A stretch of DNA of 64,000 nucleotides from assembly GCA_964016885.1 (NCBI GenBank), contig OZ024740.1:295267097-295331096 (forward strand), read 5' to 3'. This document shows, one piece after another, positions 33,262 to 46,700 of this stretch; the stretch's first letter is position 1, and each line of letters starts with the position of its first letter. Source of the DNA: Eledone cirrhosa (taxonomy: Eukaryota; Mollusca; Cephalopoda; Octopoda; Eledonidae). A program made the position numbers and the translations under genes. Under the pieces are notes generated by a model. That model made no database searches. It worked only from the letters and a program-made list of their open reading frames with translations, and was not told the DNA's origin.

Positions 33262-35541
33262 ATTTTTTATTTCGGTGATCCATTTTCTATTTGGGGGATC
33301 CATTTTTTATTTCGGTGATCCATTTTTTATTTGGGTGATCCATTTTTTATTTCATGGATCTCCCAAATAAAAAATGGATCCCCCAAATAAAAGATGGATC
33401 CCCCAAATAAAAAATGGATCACCCTAATAAAAAATGGATCCCCCCAAATAAAAAATGGATCCATTTTTTATTTGGGTGATCCATTTTTTATTTGGGTGAT
33501 CCATTTTTCATTTGGGTGATCCATTTTTTATTTGGTTGATCCATCTTTTATTAGGGGTATCCATTTTTAATTTGGGTGATCCATCTTTTATTAGGGGTAT
33601 CCATTTTTAATTTGGGTGATCCATTTTTTATTTGGGTGATCCATTTTTTATTTGAGGGATCCATTTTTTATTTGGGGGATCCATTTTTAATTTGATGGAT
33701 CTCCCAAATAAAAAATGGATCACCCAAATAAAAAATGGATCCCTCAAATAAAAAATGGATCACCCAAATAAAAAATGGATCACCCAAATAAAAAATGGAT
33801 CCCCCAAATAAAAAATTGATCACCCAAATAAAAAATGGATCACCCAAATAAAAAATGGATCCCCCAAATAAAAAATGGTTCACCCAAATAAAAAATGGAT
33901 CACCCAAATAAAAAATGGATCCCCTAAATAAAAAATGGATCACCAAATCAAAAATGGATCACCCAAATAAAAAATGGATCACCCAAATAAAAAATGGATC
34001 CCCAAATAAAAAATGAATCACCCAAATAAAAAATGGATCCCTTTTTTATTTAGAGGATCCATTTTTTATTTCGGGGATCCATTTTTTATTTGGGTGATCC
34101 ATTTTTTATTTTGGTGATCCATTCTTTATTTGGGGCATCCATTTTTTATTTGGGTGATCCATTTTTCATTTGGGTGATCCATTTTTTATTTGGGGGATCC
34201 ATTTTTTATTTCGGTGATCCATTTTTTATTTGGGGGATCCATTTTTTATTTCGGTGATCCATTTTTTATTTGGGTGATCCATTTTTTATTTGGGGGATCC
34301 ATTTTTTATTTGGTTGATCCATTTTAATTTGGGGGTCCATTTTTTATTTGGGTGATCCATTTTTTATTTGGGTGATCCATTTTTTATTTGGTTGATCCAT
34401 TTTTTATTAGGGGTATCCATTTTTAATTTGGGTGATCCATTTATTATTTGGGTGATCCATTTTTTATTTGAGCGATCCATTTTGTATTTGGGGGATCCAT
34501 TTTTTATTTGATGGATCTCCCAAATAAAAAATGGATCACCCAAATAAAAAATGGATCCCTCAAATAAAAAATGGATCACCCAAATAAAAAATGGATCCCC
34601 CAAATAAAAAATTGATCACCCAAATAAAAAATGGATCACCGAAATAAAAAATGGATCCCCCAAATAAAAAATGGTTCACCCAAATAAAAAATGGATCACC
34701 CAAATAAAAAATGGATCCCCTAAATAAAAAAAGGATCACCCAAATCAAAAATGGATCACCCAAATAAAAAATGGATCCCCCAAATAAAAAATGGATCACC
34801 CAAATAAAAAATGGATCCCCAAATAAAAATGGATCACCCAAATAAAAAATGGATCACCCAAATAAAAGATGAATCACCCAAATAAAAAATGGATCACCCA
34901 AATAAAAAATGGATCCCCCAAATAAAAAAGTGATCACCCAAATAAAAAATGGATCCCTTTTTTATTTAGCGGATCCATTTTTTATTTCGGGGATCCATTT
35001 TTTATTTGGGTGATCCATTTTTTATTTGGGGGATCCATTTTTTATTTGGGTGATCCATTTTTTATTTGGGGGATCCATTTTTTATTTGGGTGATCCATTT
35101 TTTATTTGGGTGATCCATTTTTTATTTGGGGGATTTATTTTTTATTTGGGTGATCCATTTTTTATTTGGTGGATCCATTTTTTATTTGGGGGATCCATTT
35201 TTTATTTGGGTGATCCATTTTTTATTTGGGTGATCCATTTTTTATTTGGGGGATCTATTTTTTATTTGGGTGATCAATTTTTTATTTGGGTGATCCATTT
35301 TTTATTTGGTGATCCATTTTTTATTTGGGGGAACCATTTTTTATTTGGGTGATCCATTTTTTATTTGGGTGATCCATTTTTTATTTGGGGTATCCATTTT
35401 TAATTTGGGTGATCAATTTTTTTATTTGGGTGATCCATTTTTTATTTGAGGGATACATTTTTTATTTGGGGGATTCATTTTTTATTTGATGGATCTCCCA
35501 AATAAAAAATGGATCACCGAAATAAAAAATGGATCACCCAA
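33262..35541. repeat. Family A block A15, multiple strand switches (Q type)
   Basis: Arms: A+ 33262-33358, A- to 33459, A+ to 33698, A- to 34040, A+ to 34514, A- to 34956, A+ to 35492, A- to 35541. The first A+ to A- switch is the variant TTTCATGGATCTCCC. The first A- to A+ switch is a perfect 20-bp palindrome (33450-33469). Markers TTTGGTTGATCC and TATTAGGGGTATCC characterise the right half of the window. Confidence 0.92.
33450..33469. other. Perfect 20-bp palindromic strand switch
   Basis: AAAAAATGGATCCATTTTTT equals its own reverse complement and joins an A- monomer to an A+ monomer at the GATC core. The same join occurs at 37014-37033 and 54073-54092. Other A- to A+ joins have CCC or ACC at this place and are imperfect. 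Confidence 0.93.
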
Positions 35542-36600
35542 ACTAATACTGAAATTTTCTGGAAAAAATGACGATATTTTCTGGAAAAAATGACGAAATT
35601 TTCAGCAAAAATGACGAAATTTTCTGGAAAAATTGACGAAAAATTCTGGATAAATTGACGAAATATTCGTGAAAAAATGTCGAAATTTTTTGGAAACAAT
35701 GACGAAATTGTCGTCAAAAAATGACGAAATTTTCGGGAAATATTGACGAAATTTCCTGTGAAAAATGCCGAAATTTTCGGGAAAAAACGTCGAAATTTTC
35801 GGCAAAAATTGTTGAAATTTTCGGCTGAAACTGACGAAATTTTCGGGAAAAAATGACGAAATTTCCGGCAAAAATTTACGAAATTTTCATGAAAAAATGC
35901 TGAAATTTTCTGTAAAAATTGACGGAAGTTTCGGGAAAAAATGCTGAAATTTTCTGGAAAAAATGACGAAATTTTTAGCAAAAATGACGAAATTTTCTGG
36001 AAAAATTGACGAAATATCCTGCATAAATTGACGAAATATTCGGTAAAAAATGTCGAAATTTTTTTGAAAAAATGACGAAATTATCGGCAAAAAATGATGA
36101 AATTTTCGGGAAAAAACGTCGAAATTTTCGGCTGAAACTGACGAAATTTTCGGGAAAAAATGATGAAATTTTTGGCAAAAATTGACTAAATTTTCCGGAA
36201 AAAATGACGAAATATTCGGCAAAAAATGACGAAATTTTCGTGAAAAAATGCCGAAATTTTTCCGCAAAAATTGACTAAATTTTCTGTAAAAAATGCCGAA
36301 ATTTTAGGGGAAAAAATGATGAAATTTTCGGCAAAAATTGACGACATTTTCGGGAAAAAATGACGAAAGTTTCGGGAAAAAATGCCTAAATTTTCGGGAA
36401 AAAAGGACGAAATTTTCGGTAAAAAGTGACGAAATTTTCGGCAAAAATTGACGAAATTTTCGGGAAAAAATGCCGAAATTTTAGGGGAAAAATGAAAAGA
36501 ATTTCGGCCAAAATGACGAAATTTTCGGAAAAAAACGACGAAATTTTCGTGAAAAAATGCCCAAATGTTCGGCAAAAAATGACGAAATTTTCGGCAAAAA
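35542..36600 (+). repeat. Family B block B16 (Q type)
   Basis: Begins after CCCAAACTAATACTG. It lacks the AATCCG/GAGGAAAAATG part of the 3' section and instead has GGGAAAAAATGCCGAAATTTTAGG before GAAAAATGAAAAG. B18 and B22 share this. TTTTTCCGCAAAA, with an extra T, near 36255 is also shared. Confidence 0.92.
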
Positions 36601-36686
36601 TTAGGAGGTAGAATCTTAGGGGGTAGAACCTTAGGAGGTAAAACCTTAGGAGGTAGAACCAAGGGGTAGAACCTTAGGGGGAATCC
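36601..36686 (+). repeat. Element C copy 14
   Basis: Canonical 86-bp form. The next A monomer carries TTTCCGTGATCC, also seen after copies 16 and 20. Confidence 0.95.
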
Positions 36687-37221
36687 ATTTTTTATTTCCG
36701 TGATCCATTTTCTATTTGGGGGATCCATTTTTTATTTCGGTGATCCATTTTTTATTTGATGGATCTCCCAAATAAAAAATGGATCACCCAAATAAAAAAT
36801 GGATCCCCCAAATAAAAAATGGATCCCTCAAATAAAAAATGGATCACCCAAATAAAAAATGGATCACCCAAATTAAAAATGGATACCCCTAATAAAAGAT
36901 GGATCACCCAAATTAAAAATGGATACCCCTAATAAAAGATGGATCAACCAAATAAAAAATGGATCACCCAAATGAAAAATGGATCACCCAAATAAAAAAT
37001 GGATCACCCAAATAAAAAATGGATCCATTTTTTATTTGGGGGGATCAATTTTTTATTAGGGTGATCCATTTTTTATTTGGGGGATCCATCTTTTATTTGG
37101 GGGATCCATTTTTTATTTGGGAGATCCATGAAATAAAAAATGGATCACCCAAATAAAAAATGGATCACCGAAATAAAAAATGGATCCCCCAAATAGAAAA
37201 TGGATCACCGAAATAAAAAAT
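36687..37221. repeat. Family A block A16, left arm and inverted A part of the inverted block
   Basis: Arms: A+ 36687-36762 (20 bp shorter than usual), A- 36763-37023, A+ 37024-37124, A- 37125-37221. From about 36763 on, the order of variants is the reverse complement of 33262-33700. This includes the TTTCATGG switch (here GGAGATCCATGAAAT near 37120) and two GGATACCCCTAATAAAAGATGG monomers. Confidence 0.92.
36790..37025 (-). repeat. Left arm of a 236-bp inverted repeat
   Basis: Reverse complement of about 37691-37926. It shares the non-consensus monomers AAATGAAAAATGG, GGATCAACC and two copies of GGATACCCCTAATAAAAGATGG in the same spacing, so the match is not just generic A similarity. Confidence 0.9.
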
Positions 37222-37307
37222 GGATTCCCCCTAAGGTTCTACCGCTTGGTTCTACCTCCTAAGGTTTTACCTCCTAAGGTTCTACCCCCTAAGATTCTAC
37301 CTCCTAA
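37222..37307 (-). repeat. Element C copy 15, the only inverted copy
   Basis: Reads GGATTCCCCCTAAGG to CTCCTAA on the given strand. It carries the AAGCGG variant (CTACCGCTTGGTTC), which places it with copies 13, 19 and 21. Confidence 0.95.
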
Positions 37308-37681
37308 TTTTTGCCTAAAATTTCGTAATTTTTTGCCGAACATTTGGGCATTTTTTCACGAAAATTTCGTCGTTTTTTCCCGAAAATTTCGTCATTTTGG
37401 CCGAAATTTTTTTCATTTTTCCTCGAAAATTTCGGCGTTTTTTCCCGAAAATATCGTCAATTTTTGCCGAAAATTTCGGATTTTTTTGAAGAAAATTTCG
37501 TCAAATTCTGCCGAAAATTTAGTCAATTTTTGCCGAAAATTTAGTCAATTTTTGCGGAAAATTTCGGCATTTTTTCACGAAAATTTCGTCATTTTTTGCC
37601 GAAAATTTCGTGATTTCTTCCGGAAAATTTCGTCATTTTTTCCAGAAAATTTCGTCATTTTTTCCAGAAAATTTCAGCATT
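37308..37681 (-). repeat. Family B block B17, the only inverted B block
   Basis: 374 bp. Its reverse complement matches B23 (58495-58869) almost base for base, including the rare AATTACGAAATTTTAGGCAAA next to C and the TTAATGCTG start. One or two differences, such as GGAAGAAATCACG against GAAAAAAATCACG. Long frames that appear on the + strand only here follow from the inversion. Confidence 0.93.
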
Positions 37682-39854
37682 AATTTGGGTGATCCATTTT
37701 TTATTTGGGTGATCCATTTTTTATTTGGGTGATCCATTTTTCATTTGGGTGATCCATTTTTTATTTGGTTGATCCATCTTTTATTAGGGGTATCCATTTT
37801 TAATTTGGGTGATCCATCTTTTATTAGGGGTATCCATTTTTAATTTGGGTGATCCATTTTTTATTTGGGTGATCCATTTTTTATTTGAGGGATCCATTTT
37901 TTATTTGGGGGATCCATTTTTTATTTGATGGATCTCCCAAATAAAAAATGGATCACCCAAATAAAAAATGGATCCCTCAAATAAAAAATGGATCACCCAA
38001 ATAAAAAATGGATCACCCAAATAAAAAATGGATCCCCCAAATAAAAAATTGATCACCCAAATAAAAAATGGATCACCCAAATAAAAAATGGATCCCCCAA
38101 ATAAAAAATGGTTCACCCAAATAAAAAATGGATCACCCAAATAAAAAATGGATCCCCTAAATAAAAAATGGATCACCAAATCAAAAATGGATCACCCAAA
38201 TAAAAAATGGATCCCCCAAATAAAAAATGGATCACCCAAATAAAAAATGGATCCCCCAAATAAAAACGGATCACCCAAATAAAAAATGGATCACCCAAAT
38301 AAAAAATGGATCCCCCAAATAAAAAATGAATCACCCAAATAAAAAATGGATCCCTTTTTTATTTAGAGGATCCATTTTTTATTTCGGGGATCCATTTTTT
38401 ATTTGGGTGATCCATTTTTTATTTGGGTGATCCATTCTTTATTTGGGGCATCCATTTTTTATTTGGGTGATCCATTTTTCATTTGGGTGATCCATTTTTT
38501 ATTTGGGGGATCCATTTTTTATTTCGGTGATCCATTTTTTATTTGGGGGATCCATTTTTTATTTCGGTGATCCATTTTTTATTTGGGTGATCCATTTTTT
38601 ATTTGGGGGATCCATTTTTTATTTGGGTGATCCATTTTTATTTGGGGGTCCATTTTTTATTTGGGTGATCCATTTTTTATTTGGGTGATCCATTTTTTAT
38701 TTGGTTGATCCATTTTTTATTAGGGGTATCCATTTTTAATTTGGGTGATCCATTTATTATTTGGGTGATCCATTTTTTATTTGAGCGATCCATTTTGTAT
38801 TTGGGGGATCCATTTTTTATTTGATGGATCTCCCAAATAAAAAATGGATCACCCAAATAAAAAATGGATCCCTCAAATAAAAAATGGATCACCCAAATAA
38901 AAAATGGATCCCCCAAATAAAAAATTGATCACCCAAATAAAAAATGGATCACCGAAATAAAAAATGGATCCCCCAAATAAAAAATGGTTCACCCAAATAA
39001 AAAATGGATCACCCAAATAAAAAATGGATCCCCTAAATAAAAAAAGGATCACCCAAATCAAAAATGGATCACCCAAATAAAAAATGGATCCCCCAAATAA
39101 AAAATGGATCACCCAAATAAAAAATGGATCCCCAAATAAAAATGGATCACCCAAATAAAAAATGGATCACCCAAATAAAAGATGAATCACCCAAATAAAA
39201 AATGGATCACCCAAATAAAAAATGGATCCCCCAAATAAAAAAGTGATCACCCAAATAAAAAATGGATCCCTTTTTTATTTAGCGGATCCATTTTTTATTT
39301 CGGGGATCCATTTTTTATTTGGGTGATCCATTTTTTATTTGGGGTATCCATTTTTTATTTGGGTGATCCATTTTTTATTTGGGGGATCCATTTTTTATTT
39401 GGGTGATCCATTTTTTATTTGGGTGATCCATTTTTTATTTGGGGGATCCATTTTTTATTTGGGTGATCCATTTTTTATTTGGTGGATCCATTTTTTATTT
39501 GGGGGATCCATTTTTTATTTGGGTGATCCATTTTTTATTTGGGTGATCCATTTTTTATTTGGGGGATCTATTTTTTATTTGGGTGATCAATTTTTTATTT
39601 GGGTGATCCATTTTTTATTTGGTGATCCATTTTTTATTTGGGGGAACCATTTTTTATTTGGGTGATCCATTTTTTATTTGGGTGATCCATTTTTTATTTG
39701 GGGTATCCATTTTTAATTTGGGTGATCCATTTTTTATTTGGGTGATCCATTTTTTATTTGAGGGATACATTTTTTATTTGGGGGATCCATTTTTTATTTG
39801 ATGGATCTCCCAAATAAAAAATGGATCACCGAAATAAAAAATGGATCACCCAAA
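37682..39854. repeat. Family A block A17 (Q type)
   Basis: Arms: A+ 37682-37930, A- to 38352, A+ to 38828, A- to 39269, A+ to 39804, A- to 39854. Colinear with A15 from 33460 on, with offsets rising from about 4.23 to 4.31 kb. The first A+ arm doubles as the right arm of the inverted repeat. Confidence 0.92.
37691..37926 (+). repeat. Right arm of the 236-bp inverted repeat
   Basis: Pairs with 36790-37025 and encloses the inverted A/C/B segment. The same A+ sequence in direct orientation occurs at about 33461-33700 and 54085-54320, so this arm is the ancestral orientation. Confidence 0.9.
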
Positions 39855-40758
39855 CTAATGCTGAAATTTTCTGGAAAAAATGACGATATTTTCTGGAAAA
39901 AATGACGAAATTTTCAGCAAAAATGACGAAATTTTCTGGAAAAATTGACGAAAAATTCTGGATAAATTGACGAAATATTCGTGAAAAAACGTCGAAATTT
40001 TCGGCAAAAATTGTTGAAATTTTCGGCTGAAACTGACGAAATTTTCGGGAAAAAATGACGAAATTTCCGGCAAAAATTTACGAAATTTTCATGAAAAAAT
40101 GCTGAAATTTTCTGTAAAAAATGACGAAATTTTTAGCAAAAATGACGAAATTTTCTGGAAGAATTGACGAAATATCCTGGATAAATTGACGAAATATTCG
40201 GTAAAAAATGTCGAAATTTTTTTGAAAAAATGACGTAATTATCGGCAAAAAATTATGAAATTTTCGGGAAAAAACGTCGAAATTTTCGGCTGAAACTAAC
40301 GAAATTTTCGGGAAAAAATGATGAAATTTTTGGCAAAAATTAACTAAATTTTCCGGAAAAAATGACGAAATATTCGGCAAAAAATGACGAAATTTTCGTG
40401 AAAAAATGCCGAAATTTTTCCGCGAAAATTGACTAAATTTTCTGTAAAAAATGCCGAAATTTTAGGGGAAAAAATGATGAAATTTTCGGCAAAAATTGAC
40501 GACATTTTCGGGAAAAAATGACGAAAGTTTCGGGAAAAAATGCCTAAATTTTCGGGAAAAAAGGACGAAATTTTCGGTAAAAAGTGACGAAATTTTCGGC
40601 AAAAATTGACGAAATTTTCGGGAAAAAATGCCGAAATTTTAGGGGAAAAATGAAAAAAATTTCGGCCAAAATGACGAAATTTTAGGAAAAAAACGACGAA
40701 ATTTTCGTGAAAAAATGCCCAAATGTTCGGCAAAAAATGACGAAATTTTCGGCAAAAA
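39855..40758 (+). repeat. Family B block B18 (Q type)
   Basis: Colinear with B16 but about 155 bp shorter. The seven monomers between GTGAAAAA and ACGTCGAAATTTTCGG near 39985 are missing. It carries GACTAAC-type changes (CTAACG, TTAACTAAA) near 40295-40340. Confidence 0.92.
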
Positions 40759-40844
40759 TTAGGAGGTAGAATCTTAGGGGGTAGAACCTTAGGAGGTAAA
40801 ACCTTAGGAGGTAGAACCAAGGGGTAGAACCTTAGGGGGAATCC
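40759..40844 (+). repeat. Element C copy 16
   Basis: Canonical 86-bp form. Confidence 0.95.
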
Positions 40845-42266
40845 ATTTTTTATTTCCGTGATCCATTTTCTATTTGGGGGATCCATTTTTTATTTCGGTG
40901 ATCCATTTTTTATTTGGGTGATCCATTTTTTATTTGATGGATCTCCCAAATAAAAAATGGATCACCCAAATAAAAAATGGATCCCCCAAATAAAAAATGG
41001 ATCACCCAAATAAAAAATGGATCACCCAAATAAAAACGTGATCCTCCAAATAAAAAATGGATCACCCAAATAGAAAATGGATCCCCCAAATAAAAAATGG
41101 ATCACCCAAATAAAAACTGGATCCCCCAAATAAAAAATGGATCCCCCAAATAAAAAATTGATCACCCAAACAAAAAATGGATCGCCCAAATAAAAAATGG
41201 ATCCAAAAAATTAAAAATGGATCACCCAAATAAAAAATGGATCACCCAAATAAAAAATGGATACCCCAAATAAAAAATGGATCACCCAAATAAAAAATGG
41301 ACCCCCAAATAAAAAATGGATCACCCAAATTAAAAATGGATCACCCAAATAAAAAATGGATCGCCCAAATAAAAAATGGATCGCCCAAATAAAAAATGGA
41401 TCACCCAAATAAAAAATGGATCCCCCAAATAAAAAATGGATCACCCAAATAAAAAATGGATCACCGAAATAAAAAATGGATCCCCCAAATAAAAAATGGA
41501 TCACCCAAATAAAAAATGGATCCCCCAAATGAAAAATGGATCACCGAAATAAAAAATGGATCAGCCAAATAAAAAATGAATCACCCAAATAAAAAATGGA
41601 TCACCCAAATAAAAAATGGATCCCGCAAATAAAAAATGGATCACCCAAATAAAAAATGGATCCCTTTTTTATTTAGCGGATCCATTTTTTATTTGGGGGA
41701 TCCATTTTTTATTTGGGTGATCCATTTTTTATTTGGGTGATCCATTTTTCATTTGGGGGATCCATTTTTTATTTGGGTGATCCATTTTTTATTTGGGGGA
41801 TCCATTTTTTATTTCGGTGATCCATTTTTTATTTGGGTGATCCATTTTTTATTTGGGGGATCCGTTTTTTATTTGGGTGATCCATTTTTTATTTGGTGGA
41901 TCCATTTTTTATTTGGGGGATCCATTTTTTATTTGGGTGATCCATTTTTTATTTGGGTGATTCATTTTTTATTTGGGGGATCTATTTTTTATTTGGGTGA
42001 TCAATTTTTTATTTCGGTGATCCATTTTTTATTTGGTGATCTATTTTTTATTTGGGGGAACCATTTTTTATTTGGGTGATCCATTTTTATTTGGGTGATC
42101 CATTTTTTATTTGGGTTATCCATTTTTAATTTGGGTGATCCATTTTTTATTTGGGTGATCCATTTTTTATTTGAGGGATACATTTTTATTTGGGGGATCC
42201 ATTTTTTATTTGATGGATCTCCCAAATAAAAAATGGATCACCCAAATAAAAAATGGATCACCCAAA
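40845..42266. repeat. Family A block A18 (R type)
   Basis: Arms: A+ 40845-40940, A- 40941-41662, A+ 41663-42217, A- 42218-42266. A22 and A23 are colinear copies. Markers: AACGTGATCCTCC (near 41035; others have AACTTG), CCCAAACAAAAAATGG, GGATCAGCC and GGATCCCGC near 41560-41630. Confidence 0.92.
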
Positions 42267-43654
42267 TTAATGCTGAAATTTTCTGGAAAAAATGACGAAA
42301 TTTTCTGGAAAAAATGACGAAATTTTCAGCAAAAATGACGAAATTTTCTGGAAAAATTGGCGAAATATTCTGGATAAAGTGACGAAATATTCGTGAAAAA
42401 ATGTCGAAATTTTTTGGAAAAAATGACGAAATTGTCGTCAAAAAATGACGAAATTTTCGGGAAATATTGACGAAATTTTCTGTGAAGAATGCCGAGATTT
42501 TCGGGAAAAAAGGTCGAAATTTTCGGCAAAAACTGTTGAAATTTTCGGCAAAAATTGTTGAAATTTTCGGCTGAAACTGACGAAATTTTCGGGAAAAAAT
42601 GACGAACTTTCCGGCAAAAATTTACGAAATTTTCATGAAAAAATGATGAAATTTTCTGTAAAAATTGACGAAAGTTTCGGGAAAAAATGCTGAAATTTTC
42701 TGGAAAAAATGACGAAATTTTCTGGAAAAATTGACGAAATATCCTGGATAAATTGACGAAATATTCGGTAAAAAATGTCGAATTTTTTTGAAAAAAATGA
42801 CGAAACTATCGGCAAAAAATGATGAAATTTTCGGGAAAAATTGACGAAATTTTCTTTGATAAATGCCGAAATTTTCGGGAAAAAACGTCGAAATTTTCGG
42901 CTGAAACTGACGAAATTTTCGGGAAAAAATGATGAAACTTTGGGCAAAAATTGACTAAATTTTCCGGAAAAAATGACGAAATATTCGGCAAAAAATGACG
43001 AAATTTTCGTGAAAAAATGCCGAAATTTTCCGCAAAAATTGACTAAAATTTCGGGAAAAATTGACGAAATTTTCGGGAAAAAATGCCGAAACTTTAGGGA
43101 AAAAAATGATGAGATTTTCGGCAAAAATTGACTACATTTTCGGGAAAAAATGACGAAAGTTTCGGCAAAAAGTGACGAAATTTTCTTGAAAAAATGCCGA
43201 AATTTTCGGCAAAAAATGACAAAATTTTCGTGAAAAAATGCCGAAATTTTCCGCAAAAATTGACTAAATTTTCTGTAAAAATTGACGAAATTTTCGGTAA
43301 AAAATGAGGAATTTTTAGGCAAAAATTGACGAAATTTTAGGGGAGAAATGAAAATATTTTCGGCAAAAATTGACGACATTTTCGGGAAAAAATGACGAAA
43401 GTTTCGGGAAAAAATGCCTAAATTTTCGGGAAAACAGGACGAAATTTTCGGTAAAAAGTGACGAAATTTTCGGCAAAAATTGACGAAATTTTCGGCAGAA
43501 TTTGACGAAATTTTCGGGAAAAAACGCCGAAATTTTCGGGGAAAAATGAAAAAGTTTTCGGCCAAAATGACGAAATTTTCGGGAAAAAACGAGGAAATTT
43601 TCGTGAAAAAATGCCCAAATGTTCAGCAAAAAATGACGAAATTTTCGGCAAAAA
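42267..43654 (+). repeat. Family B block B19 (R type)
   Basis: 1.39 kb. Starts TTAATGCTGAAATTTTCTGG. Private changes: GAAGAATGCCGAGATTTTCGG near 42485, AAAGGTCGAAATT near 42508, GACTAAAATTTCGGG near 43040. The 3' section lacks the AATCCG monomer and has AACGAGGAAATTTTCG and ATGTTCAGCAAAAAATG. Confidence 0.93.
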
Positions 43655-43740
43655 TTAGGAGGTAGAATCTTAGGGGGTAGAACCTTAGGTGGTAAAACCT
43701 TACGAGGTAGAACCAAGGGGTAGAAGCTTAGGGGGAATCC
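43655..43740 (+). repeat. Element C copy 17, diverged
   Basis: Units three to five read TTAGGTGGTAAAACC, TTACGAGGTAGAACC, AAGGGGTAGAAGC. It is the most diverged C type and is shared with copy 18. Confidence 0.95.
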
Positions 43741-46700
43741 ATTTTTTATTTCGGTGATCCATTTTCTATTTGGGGGATCCATTTTTTATTTCGGTGATCC
43801 ATTTTTTATTTGGGTGATCCATTTTTTATTTGATGGATCTCCCAAATAAAAAATGGATCACCCAAATAAAAAATGGATCCCCCAAATAAAAAATGGATCA
43901 CCCAAATAAAAAATGGATCACCCAAATAAAAACTTGATCCTCCAAATAAAAAATGGATCACCCAAATAAAAAATGGATCCCCCAAATAAAAAATGGATCC
44001 CCCAAATAAAAAATGGATCCCCCAAATAAAAAATGGATCACCCAAATAAAAACTGGATCCCCCAAATAAAAAATGGATCCCCCAAATAAAAAATTGATCA
44101 CCCAAATAAAAAATGGATCGCCCAAATAAAAAATGGATCCAAAAAATTAAAAATGGATCCCCCAAATAAAAAATGGATCCCCCAAATAAAAAATGGATCC
44201 CCCAAATAAAAAATGGATCACCCAAATTAAAAATTGATCACCCAAATAAAAAATGGATCGCCCAAATAAAAAATGGATCGCCCAAATAAAAAATGGATCA
44301 CCCAAATAAAAAATGGATCACCCAAATAAAAAATGGATCCCCCAAATAAAAAATAGATCCCCCAAATAAAAAATGGATCACCCAAATAAAAAATGTATCC
44401 CCCAAATAAAAAATGGATCCCCCAAATAAAAAATGGATCACCCTAATAAAAAATGGATCCCCCCAAATAAAAAATGGATCACCCAAATAAAAAATGGACC
44501 CTTTTTTATTTGGGGGATCCATTTTTTATTTGGGTGATCCATTTTTTATTTGGGTGATCAATTTTTTATTTGGGGTATCCATTTTTTATTTGGGTGATCC
44601 ATTTATTATTGGGTGATCCATTTTTTATTTGAGGGATCCATTTTTAATTTGGGTGATACATTTTTTATTTGGGTGATCCATTTTTTATTTGGGGGATCCA
44701 TTTTTTTTTTGGTGGATCCATTTTTTATTTGGGTGATCCATTTTTTATTTGGGTGATTCATTTTTTATTTGGGGGATCCATTTTTTATTTGGGTGATCCA
44801 TTTTTTATTTGGGGGATACATTTTTTATTTGGTGGATCCATTTTTTATTTGGGTGATCCATTTTTTATTGGGTGATCCATTTTTATTTGGGTGATCCATT
44901 TTTTATTTGGGTGATCCATTTTTTTATTTGGTGATCCATTTTTTATTTGGGTGATCCATTTTTTATTTGGGGGATCCATTTTTTATTTGGTGGATCCATT
45001 TTTTATTTGGGTCATCCATTTTTTATTTGGGTGATCCATTTTTTTATTTGGGGGTCCATTTTTTATTTGGGTGATCCATTTTTTATTTGGGGGGTCCATT
45101 TTTTATTTGGGTGATCCATTTTTTATTTGGGTGATCCATTTTTTATTTGGTTGATCCATTTTTTATTTAGGGGTATCCATTTTTAATTTGGGTGATCCAT
45201 TTTTTATTTGGGTGATCCATTTTTATTTGAGGGATCCTTTTTTTATTTGGGGGATCCATTTTTTATTTGATGGATCTCCCAAATAAAAAAATGGATCACC
45301 CAAATAAAAAATAGATCCCCCCAAATAAAAAATGGATCACCCAAATAAAAAAAGTATCCCCCAAATAAAAAATGGATCCCCCAAATAAAAAATGGATCAC
45401 CCTAATAAAAAATGGATCCCATCAAATAAAAAATGGATCACCCAAATAAAAAATGGATCCCTTTTTTATTTGGGGGATCCATTTTTTATTTGGGTGATCC
45501 ATTTTTTATTTGGGTGATCAATTTTTTATTTGGGGTATCTATTTTTTTATTTGGGTGATCCATTTATTATTTGGGTGATCCATTTTTTATTTGAGGGATC
45601 CATTTTTAATTTGGGTGATCCATTTTTTATTTGGGTGATCGATTTTTTATTTGGGGGATCCATTTTTTATTTGGGTGATCCATTTTTTATTTGGGTGATC
45701 CATTTTTTATTTGGGTGATCCATTTTTTATTTGGGTGATCCATTTTTTATTTGGGGGATCCATTTTTTATTTGGTGGATCCATTTTTTATTTGGGTGATC
45801 CATTTTTTATTTGGGTGATCCATTTTTTATTTGGGGGTCCATTTTTTATTTGGGTGATTCATTTTTTATTTGGGTGATCCATTTTTTATTTGGTTGATCC
45901 ATTTTTTATTAGGGGTATCCATTTTTAATTTGGGTGATCCATTTTTTATTTGGGTGATCCATTTCTTATTTGAGGGATCCTTTTTTTATTTGGGGGATCC
46001 ATTTTTTATTTGATGGATCTCCCAAATAATAAATGGATCACCCAAATAAAAAATGGATCCCTCAAATAAAAAATGGATCACCCAAATAAAAAATGGATCC
46101 CCCAAATAAAAAATTGATCACCCAAATAAAAAATGGATCACCCAAATAAAAAATGGATCCCCCAAATAAAAAATGGTTCACCCAAATAAAAAATGGATCA
46201 CCCAAATAAAAAATGGATCCCCTAAATAAATAATGGATCACCCAAATCAAAAATGGATCACCCAAATAAAAAATGGATCCCCCAAATAAAAAATGGATCA
46301 CCCAAATAAAAAATGGATCCCCCAAATGAAAAATGGATCACCGAAATAAAAAATGGATCAGCCAAATAAAAAATGAATCACCCAAATAAAAAATGGATCA
46401 CCCAAATAAAAAATGGATCCCGCAAATAAAAAATGGATCACCCAAATAAAAAATGGATCCCTTTTTTATTTAGCGGATCCATTTATTATTTGGGGGATCC
46501 ATTTTTTATTTGGGTGATCCATTTTTTATTTGGGTGATCCATTTTTCATTTGGGGGATCCATTTTTTATTTGGGTGATCCATTTTTTATTTGGGGGATCC
46601 ATTTTTTATTTCGGTGATCCATTTTTTATTTGGGTGATCCATTTTTTATTTGGGGGATCCGTTTTTTATTTGGGTGATCCATTTTTTATTTGGTGGATCC

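Noticed and set aside
37180..37683. Plus-strand open frame of 167 codons as a gene distinct from the others
   Set aside because: It is the same B/C translation seen on the minus strand elsewhere and appears on the plus strand only because this block is inverted.
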